A stretch of 16,213 bases of DNA from JALOAR01 sp964348605 (GTDB lineage Bacteria; Patescibacteriota; Minisyncoccia; UBA6257; Colwellbacteraceae), in assembly GCA_964348605.1 (NCBI GenBank), contig CAYGDC010000009.1, forward strand, positions 1-16,213, given 5' to 3'. Positions 1 to 6,380 of this stretch are shown one piece after another. The first letter of the stretch is position 1, and every line of letters begins with the position of its first letter. A program made the position numbers and the translations under genes. Under the pieces are notes generated by a model. That model ran no database searches. It was not told where the DNA came from and worked only from the letters and a program-made list of their open reading frames with translations.

Positions 1-226
1 CACGCATACATCCGCCACAATCAGCTGCGCGATCACCTGAAAACTCTTTATCAAGGTGACAGGAAGCAAGGCAATGTGGACAGTGATTTCTGTGTGCAGT
101 GCCTATGTGAGTAGAAAAAATAACTTCGTTGCCACACTCGCAACAAGTAAATTTATTCATTTGTTTTTCCGCTTTAATCTTTAAGATATTTTCTTTTTGT
201 TTTTTGATTTGTTTTGAATTAAACAT
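1..226 (-). CDS. RNHCP-domain zinc-ribbon-like protein, C-terminus cut by window edge
   Basis: About 75 codons are visible from an ATG at 226, reading left out of the window. After a basic, Lys-rich N-terminus (about 25 residues) comes a Cys pair (FTCCECG), then the diagnostic string RNHCPHCLAS, and then GDRAADCGGCM. This order (CxxC, RNHCPxC, DRAADCGG) is the signature of the RNHCP domain family, small proteins that probably bind zinc through the conserved Cys/His residues; their biochemical role is not established. A second in-frame ATG at residue 23 (MNKFTCCECG) would give a start closer to the domain, so the first 22 residues may not be translated. No Shine-Dalgarno is seen before either start. 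The gene is divergent from yraN, with the 670-bp repeat-rich region between them. Family assignment is firm; function is unknown. Confidence 0.85.
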   Translation of the reverse strand, partial: MFNSKQIKKQKENILKIKAEKQMNKFTCCECGNEVIFSTHIGTAHRNHCPHCLASCHLDKEFSGDRAADCGGCMR

Positions 227-478
227 TTTTAAAAAATAGAAGAGGCCTGATGTATTTTTAGATAAAAATTAAATACTATAATAATCAGTTTTTTTATGCG
301 TTGTAAAAACCTTATTTTTTCAAAGTATACTATTATTTATATCAAATGCGAATAAATATAGAATTATTTCCTTCTTGACGCTAAATAGCGACTGTGGACA
401 ACTATGGGTATAACTAGGACTTTATGTGGACAAGTGTCCAAGTTTAATTTTGGCCAAGAGAGTTTATTTATAGCCCCG

Positions 479-511
479 CACACTGTTTACACACTGTTTA
501 CACACTGTTTA
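479..511. repeat. Three exact 11-bp tandem repeats (CACACTGTTTA)
   Basis: CACACTGTTTA is repeated three times without mismatch (479-489, 490-500, 501-511), followed by CAT. The 11-bp period is about one helical turn, so a bound protein would meet each unit on the same face of DNA. Each junction makes GTTTACACA (485-493, 496-504), which fits the relaxed DnaA box TTWTNCACA except at the first base. The arrangement is iteron-like. Confidence 0.9.
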
Positions 512-540
512 CATAAAAACCACCCATAAAATATCTACGA

Positions 541-556
541 TGTTTGTCGGCAAACA
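541..556. repeat. 16-bp palindrome copy 1 of 5 (TGTTTGTCGGCAAACA)
   Basis: Family consensus TGTTTGTYRGCAAACA. Perfect 6-bp outer arms (TGTTTG/CAAACA). It starts the first of two degenerate 83-bp tandem units, and the second palindrome begins exactly 83 bp later. Confidence 0.85.
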
Positions 557-623
557 TTTTTGCAATTATTTAGTCTTAATATTAAGTAAACAGTATGTAA
601 ATAGGGTGCTAAGACACAAATAA

Positions 624-639
624 TGTTTGTCAGCAAACG
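624..639. repeat. 16-bp palindrome copy 2 of 5 (TGTTTGTCAGCAAACG)
   Basis: Same family, with the last base changed (A to G). It lies 83 bp after copy 1 and 83 bp before copy 3. Confidence 0.85.
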
Positions 640-706
640 TTTCAATAATTTATTGATTAATATATTGAGTAAACAATATGTAAACAGAGAGTAAAAACAT
701 AAACAA

Positions 707-722
707 TGTTTATTAACAAACA
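707..722. repeat. 16-bp palindrome copy 3 of 5 (TGTTTATTAACAAACA)
   Basis: Same family with a TA-rich centre. It is followed directly by a TGTTTAC heptamer (724-730). The combined palindrome-plus-heptamer block of 24 bp recurs at copy 4, 117 bp away. Confidence 0.8.
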
Positions 723-823
723 CTGTTTACACTATTTTATAAAAGAGTTATTTATTAAAAAACGTTGTTTATAATATATTAAATATAATACTATGTTAAT
801 AACGTATATGCTAAGATAAAAAA

Positions 824-839
824 TGTTGGTTGACAAACA
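824..839. repeat. 16-bp palindrome copy 4 of 5 (TGTTGGTTGACAAACA)
   Basis: Same family, the most degenerate left arm. It is followed at 841-847 by TGTTTAC, as at copy 3. Confidence 0.75.
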
Positions 840-864
840 TTGTTTACGCTAATTTTAATATAAG

Positions 865-880
865 TGTTTGTTAGCAAACA
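865..880. repeat. 16-bp palindrome copy 5 of 5, next to the yraN start
   Basis: TGTTTGTTAGCAAACA ends 16 bp before the yraN ATG at 897. It lies 41 bp after copy 4, close to four helical turns. A site here would overlap the yraN promoter or leader, so a repressor or other regulator acting on yraN is a reasonable inference. Confidence 0.85.
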
Positions 881-896
881 TCAAAAGCGGTTCATA

Positions 897-1286
897 ATGG
901 ATAAAAATAAAAAACATATAGAAATAGGGCAGGCTGGAGAGCAGATCGCCATGGCTTATTTAAGGCAAAAAGGCTATAAAATATTAAAAACAAATGTTCG
1001 TTATGCTTGGGGCGAAATAGATATTGTCGCAAAAGATTATAATAACATCCTTATTTTTTTTGAAGTAAAAAGCTTGAGTCAAAAAAAACAAATAAGCGAT
1101 CCAGCGGAAAAATTACGGCCTGAGGATAATTTAACTAAATCTAAATTACTTAAGTTAAAAAAAGCTTGTTTGTTTTTTGCAAATCAAAATCCTAAACTTG
1201 TAATAAAAGGATGGAGAATAGATTTACTTGCCTTGACAATAGGAGATAAAGATTGTGATATAAACCACCTCGAAAGCATCGTTTAA
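897..1286 (+). CDS. yraN: YraN/UPF0102 family nuclease-fold protein
   Basis: 129 residues from the ATG at 897, the usual family length. The N-terminal GxxGE (G11-E15) and the core G39-E-I-D42 followed by F55-E56-V-K58 form the PD-(D/E)xK endonuclease-fold signature of YraN (UPF0102) proteins. These are widespread and linked by context to DNA processing, but their exact substrate is unsettled. A GTG at 864 would add 11 residues, but it lies across the 16-bp palindrome at 865-880 and the added residues do not resemble the family, so the ATG is preferred. No Shine-Dalgarno is visible upstream (AAAGCGGTTCATA). The gene is isolated: 245 bp separate it from rpsT, and its upstream region is the repeat field. 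Confidence 0.9.
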   Translation: MDKNKKHIEIGQAGEQIAMAYLRQKGYKILKTNVRYAWGEIDIVAKDYNNILIFFEVKSLSQKKQISDPAEKLRPEDNLTKSKLLKLKKACLFFANQNPKLVIKGWRIDLLALTIGDKDCDINHLESIV

Positions 1287-1531
1287 AAATTTTTATTTAG
1301 AAATTAAAGTCCTCAAGTTAATTTATTATTTTAATTTGCATTTTATTATTTTTTTATAAAAACCATTAACTATTACGTAAGTTACCGACTAGTAAGCTGA
1401 TTGGAATTATCAAACTAAATCTATTATTACTCGTTTTATTATGAAGGGGATTAGTCTAGCAAGTTTCTTCTAAAAAAAGATATTATATAATCTCTTGATT
1501 TTAATATAAAAATCTGTCAAAATATCTTTAT
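1287..1531. other. AT-rich gap between yraN and rpsT, only weak promoter-like motifs
   Basis: The gap is 245 bp of very AT-rich sequence. A TATAAT hexamer lies at 1486-1491 but lacks a convincing -35 partner, and TTGATT at 1495-1500 is not at good spacing to a -10. The rpsT promoter should be here, but I cannot place it. I see no tRNA or stable hairpin with a U-tract. Confidence 0.5.
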
Positions 1532-1807
1532 ATGCCAAGAACTAAATCAGCAAATAAGGCCTTCAGACAATCTCTTAAAAAGAGACAAAATAATTTATTT
1601 AAAATGCAGTCTTTGAAAGCTGTAATTAAAAATTATAAAAAGGCGTCAACAATAGAAGATAAAGGCTTGCTTCAAGACTCTCTGTCAACTGCATATAGGG
1701 CGCTAGATAAGGCTGCCAAAACCAAGTTAATTAAAAAAAATAAGGCGAATAGATTAAAATCAAAATTGGCTCAGCGAATTACAAAATCAAGCAATGCCTC
1801 TTCGTAA
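1532..1807 (+). CDS. rpsT: 30S ribosomal protein bS20
   Basis: 91 residues, small and strongly basic. It begins MPRTKSANKAFRQSLKKRQNN, typical of bS20, in which the initial helix contacts 16S rRNA near the 5' domain and helix 44. The middle (residues 30-62) carries the usual helix with SLSTAYRALDKAAK, and the C-terminus is KLIKKNKANRLKSKLAQRI. The length is within the normal range. There is no Shine-Dalgarno: the bases before the ATG are AATATCTTTAT. The last 37 bases overlap the 3' end of holA on the opposite strand, so the two genes converge without any room for a separate terminator. Confidence 0.95.
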   Translation: MPRTKSANKAFRQSLKKRQNNLFKMQSLKAVIKNYKKASTIEDKGLLQDSLSTAYRALDKAAKTKLIKKNKANRLKSKLAQRITKSSNASS

Positions 1808-2565
1808 TCCATCTGTCCTGATTTCACAGAGACATCGTAGTTGGCCATAATACTAAACCATTTTTCAGGAGCAATTCCTTGAGGAGCCGAGTAGGCGAGG
1901 CCATTAAAGATGCGAGCAGGGTCTTCTTTAAGAAGATAAAGGACAGTTTCAAGCGCGATAAGCTTTGCTTCACGTGTTTTACTAGATTTAATTGTATTTA
2001 AAAGCTCAAAGTAAGTTGGTGATGGGCTTATAGAATAAATATCTAAAGATTGTACTGAAGCTAATTTCTGAAGCTCTGAGTCAATGGCCCACAAATCTCC
2101 AGAAAAAGAAGCTATAAGCGCTCGAATATCAGCTTCAGATAATTTTACTCCTTTAGAAGAGGCCTCTTTAGATACAAAGAAAACAAGTTTTTCTTTTGGT
2201 AAAAAAGAAAATTCTTGTATTTTCGATGGAGAATTATGTAGGAAGGGCATATTAGCTGGTAAAGATGATTGAGTGCTTGAAATTAAAACAATGATTTCTT
2301 TGCTATTTATTATTTCAATAATAGATTTCATAAAAGCTTCTAATATATTTTCTGAAAATGCATCAAAATCAATGTCTTTAATACTTACAAGGATGCGAGG
2401 AGAAAAAATTGATCTATTTTTTAATGCTTCTAAAAAGCCTTCAATTTCATCAGCAGAAAATTCTGACAAGCCAAGATTGCTATTTTTTATAGTGAAGCTT
2501 GAAATGATTTCATTATATTTTCTTTTTCGACGAAACGAATCTTCGCCATAAAGAAAGATGATCAT
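1771..2565 (-). CDS. holA: DNA polymerase III delta subunit (clamp loader)
   Basis: 264 residues from the ATG at 2565, reading leftwards. The N-terminus MIIFLYGEDSFRRKRK is the standard HolA opening (hydrophobic strand, then G-[ED]-[DE] and a basic helix). A later block, LSEADIRALIASFSGDLWAI, matches the HolA lid region, in which a helix and then the D-L-W-x-I/L-xxE-L-xK-L motif occur. HolA opens the sliding clamp during loading. It is shorter than E. coli HolA (343 residues), mostly by a trimmed C-terminal collar domain. The open frame extends upstream to 2676, but those codons overlap mutM and do not look like HolA, so I start at 2565. An extended -10-like TGcTATATT lies just upstream. It follows mutM by 58 bp in the repair cluster. 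Confidence 0.88.
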   Translation of the reverse strand: MIIFLYGEDSFRRKRKYNEIISSFTIKNSNLGLSEFSADEIEGFLEALKNRSIFSPRILVSIKDIDFDAFSENILEAFMKSIIEIINSKEIIVLISSTQSSLPANMPFLHNSPSKIQEFSFLPKEKLVFFVSKEASSKGVKLSEADIRALIASFSGDLWAIDSELQKLASVQSLDIYSISPSPTYFELLNTIKSSKTREAKLIALETVLYLLKEDPARIFNGLAYSAPQGIAPEKWFSIMANYDVSVKSGQMDYEEALLDFVIR

Positions 2566-2623
2566 ATTGTGTTTTAAATATAGCACACTACGCTCGCTAT
2601 TTCTCTCTACGCAAGATTTATTA

Positions 2624-3511
2624 TTAGTCTGCTGAAAATACCTGACAAGATGAGCAAAATCTTGCTGACCTGCCACCGATTTTAATTCTTCTTATAATAG
2701 AGCCGCAAACAAAGCAGGGTTTTCCGTCTCGTCGATAAACAAGTCGTCTTTCGCCATAAACTCCTTTTTCTCCTTTAATATCGCGAAAATCCGAGATAGA
2801 TGTCCCTCCAAGCTTTACCGCAAGAGATAGAATGTCATGTATCGCATTATAAAGATTTTTAATTTCTTTATTAGTGAGAGAGGATGCTTGGCGCAAAGGA
2901 TGTATTTTTGCTTTAAATAAAATATCGTCTGAATAAATATTGCCTATACCAGCAATTTTATGCTGATCCATTAATAATGTTTTAATATTTTTAGATGACT
3001 TAGAAACAATAGAGCGTAATTTACTTATCTTTATTTCTAGTGCATCTACTCCGATATTATGAATGCCTTCTTCTTTATAAATTCTTTCCTTTTTGCCAAA
3101 AATAATTTTGGCGAATTTTCGCAAATCAGAAAGGGCTAATTCGCGTCCATCTTTAAGATAAAAAATAAAATGAATATAGCCGTTAACTTTTTCGCTTAAT
3201 ATGCCTGACTCACAAGATACCGCTTTTTCTTGTCCTTGGTTATTTTGGATATGCCATTTGCCAATTAGAAAATGGCCGGTCATTTTAAGATGTACTAATA
3301 ATACATGGTCTTCGTCTAATAAAATTATTATATTTTTAGCTCTTCTTTCAACGTTTTTAATTTTGTATTTTATTATATTTTTTTTAAGTTCTTGAAAAGA
3401 GCCTTTACGTACAAGATTAGGCGCATTAGTCCATACATCTTGAATGCGGCTGCCGATTATTAATTTATTAAGACTTCGTATTGTGTTTTCAACTTCAGGA
3501 AGCTCGGGCAT
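2624..3511 (-). CDS. mutM: Formamidopyrimidine-DNA glycosylase (Fpg)
   Basis: 295 residues. It removes oxidised purines such as 8-oxoguanine and cuts the abasic site by beta/delta elimination. The mature N-terminus PELPEVE supplies the catalytic Pro2 and Glu3. K59 (RRAKN) corresponds to the conserved Lys57 of E. coli. The H2TH DNA-binding region is at about 181-206 (MDQHKIAGIGNIYSDDILF), and the C-terminal zinc finger uses C266, C269, C286 and C289, with the conserved R281 in GGRSARFC. It is about 20 residues longer than usual: there is extra sequence at about 84-112 between strands of the N-terminal domain. The start is fixed by the PELPEVE motif. It follows the histidine kinase stop by 12 bp, so co-transcription is likely. 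Confidence 0.96.
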   Translation of the reverse strand: MPELPEVENTIRSLNKLIIGSRIQDVWTNAPNLVRKGSFQELKKNIIKYKIKNVERRAKNIIILLDEDHVLLVHLKMTGHFLIGKWHIQNNQGQEKAVSCESGILSEKVNGYIHFIFYLKDGRELALSDLRKFAKIIFGKKERIYKEEGIHNIGVDALEIKISKLRSIVSKSSKNIKTLLMDQHKIAGIGNIYSDDILFKAKIHPLRQASSLTNKEIKNLYNAIHDILSLAVKLGGTSISDFRDIKGEKGVYGERRLVYRRDGKPCFVCGSIIRRIKIGGRSARFCSSCQVFSAD

Positions 3512-3523
3512 AAATTTATTTCA

Positions 3524-4840
3524 TTATTCTACAGCTACTTCTTTAGGAGGAATAAGAGTGGGGTCAGTTGGAAGAATAATATAAAAAGTAGAGCCTCTGC
3601 CGATAACAGATTCAACTGAAATATTGCCACCATGACGTAAAATAATATTTTTTGTAATATAAAGTCCTAATCCAGAGCCTTCGGCTTGCTCCTTTATGAC
3701 ATTTTCTCCTCTAAAAAACTTAGAAAATAATTTGTTTACAATATCTTTTGACATGCCTAATCCTGTGTCTTTAATAGAAACTTGAATATAGGGACGATTG
3801 GGGTAAAACTCAGTCTTCACAACAACCTGCCCATTTTTAACATTATATTTAATAGCATTATCTAATAAATTAGAGAACGCGATACTTAGTTTTTGTGGGT
3901 CGCCATAAATAATAATCGGTGCTTTTGGTTTATCAAAATAAAGAAAAACACTGTATTTTTTTGCTAAAATATTTGCATTTTGAAGTATTTTATCTAGAAA
4001 CTCATTAATATTTATCTCAGTAAAAACATAGCCAAACTTGCCTAATTCTATTTTAGATACATCAAGCAAATCATTTACTATTTTTAGAAGCCTGATTGAA
4101 GCAGATAATCCGTTAGAAACAAGCTCTTTATCGGATAAAGATAAAGATTCATTTTTCATAAGTGTTTCAAATATCCAATGAACGGCTGTAAGGGGAGTCC
4201 TTAATTGATGCGCCGCGATAGTAATAAACTCTGATTTAGATCGAAGCAGATTAATTTCTCTAGTCTTATTTTTAATGATTTTTATAAAGCCAATTATATC
4301 GCCACCCTCATCTAAAATTCTGTCTGTGATAACTGCTAATTCAAGCGATGGATCAGTAAAAGCTATGTCTAAAAGTTGGGGATATACACCAGAAGCGCTT
4401 TTTTTATTTATAGACGGAGCAAGTGAGGGAAAAATTGTCTGCGTAAGATGCTTAAAAGATGGGCTTGAAACTTTTTCTGGAGAAATAATTTGCCCAATAA
4501 TATCTTCTTTTTTTAATTTAAATATCTCTTCTGCTACTTGATTCCACATAAATATCCGAAAGTCTTTATCATACATCATAACGGCGTCATGAGTATTCTC
4601 AATAAATTTCTCTACTTTTTTTTCTTCGCATTGTTTTTGTTCGCGAGAGTGTAGTAGTAGGCGCCCCATCATAAAAGCTCCGCTGACTAAAATAATTAAT
4701 AAAATACTGGCGATAAAAGCCCATATAAAAGAAAAATAAATAAAAGAAAGAGAAGAAATCAGGATGCTTGATAAAAGAGATGCCCAAAATAAGACAAAGT
4801 CTGACTGAAATAATTCAATTTTTTTACCGATAATTTTCAA
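3524..4840 (-). CDS. Membrane-bound PAS-containing sensor histidine kinase (orphan)
   Basis: 438 residues. Two hydrophobic segments (about 17-35 and 38-58) anchor the protein. A PAS-like domain follows (about 75-195). The HisKA dimerisation/phosphoacceptor helix has H211 in the H-box FITIAAHQLRTPL. The HATPase domain shows the N-box NLLDNAIKYN (324-333), the G1 box DTGLGM (358-363) and the G2 box GSGLGLYI (388-395). The layout resembles VicK/PhoR-type kinases. The start is inferred: no ATG lies before the membrane segments, and an in-frame stop lies just upstream, so TTG at 4840 is the best choice. A TACAAT hexamer (minus strand, 4852-4857) sits 11 bp before it. No response regulator is adjacent, so the partner is unknown. 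Its place among DNA-repair genes is unusual. Confidence 0.9.
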   Translation of the reverse strand: MKIIGKKIELFQSDFVLFWASLLSSILISSLSFIYFSFIWAFIASILLIILVSGAFMMGRLLLHSREQKQCEEKKVEKFIENTHDAVMMYDKDFRIFMWNQVAEEIFKLKKEDIIGQIISPEKVSSPSFKHLTQTIFPSLAPSINKKSASGVYPQLLDIAFTDPSLELAVITDRILDEGGDIIGFIKIIKNKTREINLLRSKSEFITIAAHQLRTPLTAVHWIFETLMKNESLSLSDKELVSNGLSASIRLLKIVNDLLDVSKIELGKFGYVFTEININEFLDKILQNANILAKKYSVFLYFDKPKAPIIIYGDPQKLSIAFSNLLDNAIKYNVKNGQVVVKTEFYPNRPYIQVSIKDTGLGMSKDIVNKLFSKFFRGENVIKEQAEGSGLGLYITKNIILRHGGNISVESVIGRGSTFYIILPTDPTLIPPKEVAVE

Positions 4841-4883
4841 TTTATATGATTATTGTACTACTGTGTGGCTAATTAATATAGTT

Positions 4884-5759
4884 TTAGAAACGCCCTACTC
4901 TCTCCGCCAGATTTCTAAATCCCTTAGATAAAAGAAAAGATGATAGTCCTGACTCCATAAACGGAATAACTTTAAAGTCTGAAAGAGCGTAAATAGATAT
5001 CGGAGCATCGCGTGATATAGTTGCAAGCTTTTTAGAAAGTAAGGCGCTTTCTTTATTATTTATTATATTTTGTAGAGCGGTTGTCTTTGGGGTAGGGGAT
5101 AATTCATATAAGTCTTCTAAAGAGCCGTAGTTTTTAATAAGCATAGCTGCTGTTTTAGGACCAACTCCCTGAACTCCTGGAATATTATCAGAAGAGTCTC
5201 CAACTAATCCCTTAAAATCCGGAATATATTCCGGAGGAATGCCGAATCGCTGGATAACTTCTTCGCGACCATATTTAGTAAAGGAGCTAATTCCTCGTTG
5301 AGGAGTCCATGCCACTACGCGGTCACCCTCTACAAGCTGAAGAATGTCTAAGTCGCCCGAAAGAATTATTACACTATCTATGTCAGTTTTACGAACAACA
5401 TAAGAGGCAACTGTTCCAATAATATCATCTGCCTCATATCCAGGACAATCTAAATAAGTAAGGCCAAATGCCTTAAAAAAATCTCTGGAGGCAATAAGTT
5501 GAGAAACTAAGTCGCTTGCTGTTTTAGGGCGATGTTTTTTATATGAAGGATATATTTTATCTCTAAAAGTAGGTTCTGGTCTATCAAAAGCAGCAACAGC
5601 ATAATCTGGGCTTATTTCTTTTAAAATTTTTAAAAGCATGCTTGAAAGTCCATATAAAGCCCCTGCTGGAGCAGAAGAAGAGTCTGTAAGAGGCGGTAGA
5701 GCATGATACGCTCGGTGAATTAAAGAGTTCGCGTCTATTATAAGAAAAACTTTTTTCAT
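4884..5759 (-). CDS. Stand-alone 5'-3' exonuclease / flap nuclease (Pol I N-terminal type)
   Basis: 291 residues, corresponding only to the 5' nuclease domain of DNA polymerase I, with no 3'-5' exonuclease or polymerase domain following. Metal-site acidic residues are visible: D9 (IIDANSL), D59 (AAFDRPEPTFR), E109/D111/D112 (GYEADDIIG), D136/D138 (LSGDLDILQL) and D188/D191 (VGDSSDNIPG). The helix-3-turn-helix DNA-binding motif GVQGVGPKTAAMLI runs at about 195-208. It would remove RNA primers and process 5' flaps. It stops on its own and the next gene is in a different family, so this is not a broken polA. The start ATG is 5 bp after the tsaE stop, indicating co-transcription; there is no Shine-Dalgarno. 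Whether a full Pol I is encoded elsewhere cannot be told. Confidence 0.93.
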   Translation of the reverse strand: MKKVFLIIDANSLIHRAYHALPPLTDSSSAPAGALYGLSSMLLKILKEISPDYAVAAFDRPEPTFRDKIYPSYKKHRPKTASDLVSQLIASRDFFKAFGLTYLDCPGYEADDIIGTVASYVVRKTDIDSVIILSGDLDILQLVEGDRVVAWTPQRGISSFTKYGREEVIQRFGIPPEYIPDFKGLVGDSSDNIPGVQGVGPKTAAMLIKNYGSLEDLYELSPTPKTTALQNIINNKESALLSKKLATISRDAPISIYALSDFKVIPFMESGLSSFLLSKGFRNLAERVGRF

Positions 5760-5764
5760 AACTA

Positions 5765-6244
5765 TTATTCATTATAGCTAATTATCCGCTCATTTGCTTG
5801 TTTGCCGTAAGCAAAATAAGCCTTTCTAATCAAAAAAGTGTTTTGAGATTTTTTTTGTTCTCGTAAAAGACTTCGACAAATAAGATTAGGCCACTCTATT
5901 AGAGTAATTGATCCTTTTTTATTTAAATTTTCAAAAAAATCAATGTTTTTAAGTTCTAAAATAGATTTAATACGATATAAATCAGCGTGGAAAAGATGTG
6001 TATAACTCTCATGTTCAGCTTGATATGACTTTATAATACTAAACGTGGGACTTAAAATTCGTTTTATGCCAAAAAAACTAGCAAACCCTTGAACAAAAGC
6101 TGTCTTACCTGATCCTAGATCGCCGAAAAGTAATATTATTTGAGAGACGGGAAGGTTTTTACTTTTTTTGACTAATTCTTTGGCTAGATTAGCGCCTATA
6201 TTTTTTGTTTCTTTTTCAGAAAAAGAGTGCGTGATAAATATCAT
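5765..6244 (-). CDS. tsaE: tRNA threonylcarbamoyladenosine biosynthesis ATPase TsaE
   Basis: 159 residues, normal for TsaE. The protein is the ATPase partner in the TsaB-TsaD-TsaE complex that makes t6A37 in ANN-decoding tRNAs. The P-loop is GDLGSGKT (41-48). Other family marks are SPTF (65-68), the HADLYR motif (86-91), and IEWPN (116-120). It is the first gene of a five-gene leftward cluster (tsaE, 5' nuclease, kinase, mutM, holA). The 5' nuclease ATG begins 5 bp after its stop. The 136 bp upstream, between tsaE and ruvB, presumably holds its promoter, but I see no clear -35/-10 pair. tsaB and tsaD are not in the window. Confidence 0.94.
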   Translation of the reverse strand: MIFITHSFSEKETKNIGANLAKELVKKSKNLPVSQIILLFGDLGSGKTAFVQGFASFFGIKRILSPTFSIIKSYQAEHESYTHLFHADLYRIKSILELKNIDFFENLNKKGSITLIEWPNLICRSLLREQKKSQNTFLIRKAYFAYGKQANERIISYNE

Positions 6245-6331
6245 AGTTACTTTATTATTTTTTTATATGAAACTTTTCTATTGATTACATATAAATTATG
6301 CAAAATGCTTATTCTTTAAAAAAGATTGATA

Positions 6332-6351
6332 GCCTAAAAAATTTAAAAGGC
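6332..6351 (-). terminator. Weak terminator-like hairpin downstream of ruvB
   Basis: Read on the minus strand, GCCT...AGGC arms flank an AT-rich centre about 30 bases past the ruvB stop, and a CTTTTTT run follows some bases later. The stem is short and the U-run is not directly adjacent, so this is only a candidate. Confidence 0.25.
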
Positions 6352-6380
6352 GTAGTATGTAAAGTTAATAAAACAGGCTT

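Larger units (their letters stand above)
541..706. repeat. Two degenerate 83-bp tandem units
   Basis: Units 541-623 and 624-706 align end to end without gaps, with roughly two thirds of positions identical by eye. The best-kept blocks are the 16-bp palindrome at the start of each unit and an AGTAAACArTATGTAAAyAG block about 45 bp into each. A third palindrome at 707 begins exactly one unit later, but the sequence after it diverges. This looks like an old tandem duplication in which the protein-site-like blocks were preserved. Confidence 0.7.
227..896. other. Gene-free repeat-rich intergenic region between RNHCP gene and yraN
   Basis: This is the only gap longer than 300 bp. I find no credible gene in it. 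It holds ordered repeats: CGCTAAATAGCG (379-390) and TGGACAAGTGTCCA (427-440) as short inverted repeats; TGTGGACAA twice (393-401 and 425-433), the complement of which, TTGTCCACA, differs from the DnaA box TTATCCACA at one base; three exact 11-bp tandem units (479-511); five copies of a 16-bp palindrome (541-880); and eight copies of the heptamer TGTTTAC or its complement (484, 495, 506, 586, 669, 680, 724, 841). Candidates are a multi-site operator region for the flanking divergent genes, a DnaA-titration or secondary replication-associated site, or a partition-type site. The sequence alone does not decide among these. Confidence 0.8.

Noticed and set aside
535..723. 62-codon open frame on the minus strand in the repeat region
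   Set aside because: It lies fully inside the degenerate repeats, its product is low in complexity and rich in Leu/Ile/Asn/Cys from AT-rich DNA, and it matches nothing known.
479..880. CRISPR array
   Set aside because: The repeats are either too short (11 bp) or are 16-bp palindromes at uneven spacing, the intervening sequences are related rather than unique, and no cas gene is present.
864..896. GTG start for yraN at 864
   Set aside because: It would place the start within the conserved palindrome, and the extra 11 residues do not fit the family N-terminus.
2566..2676. Upstream extension of holA to 2676
   Set aside because: The added 37 residues overlap the mutM zinc-finger end, while the HolA family start is MIIFLYGEDSF at 2565.
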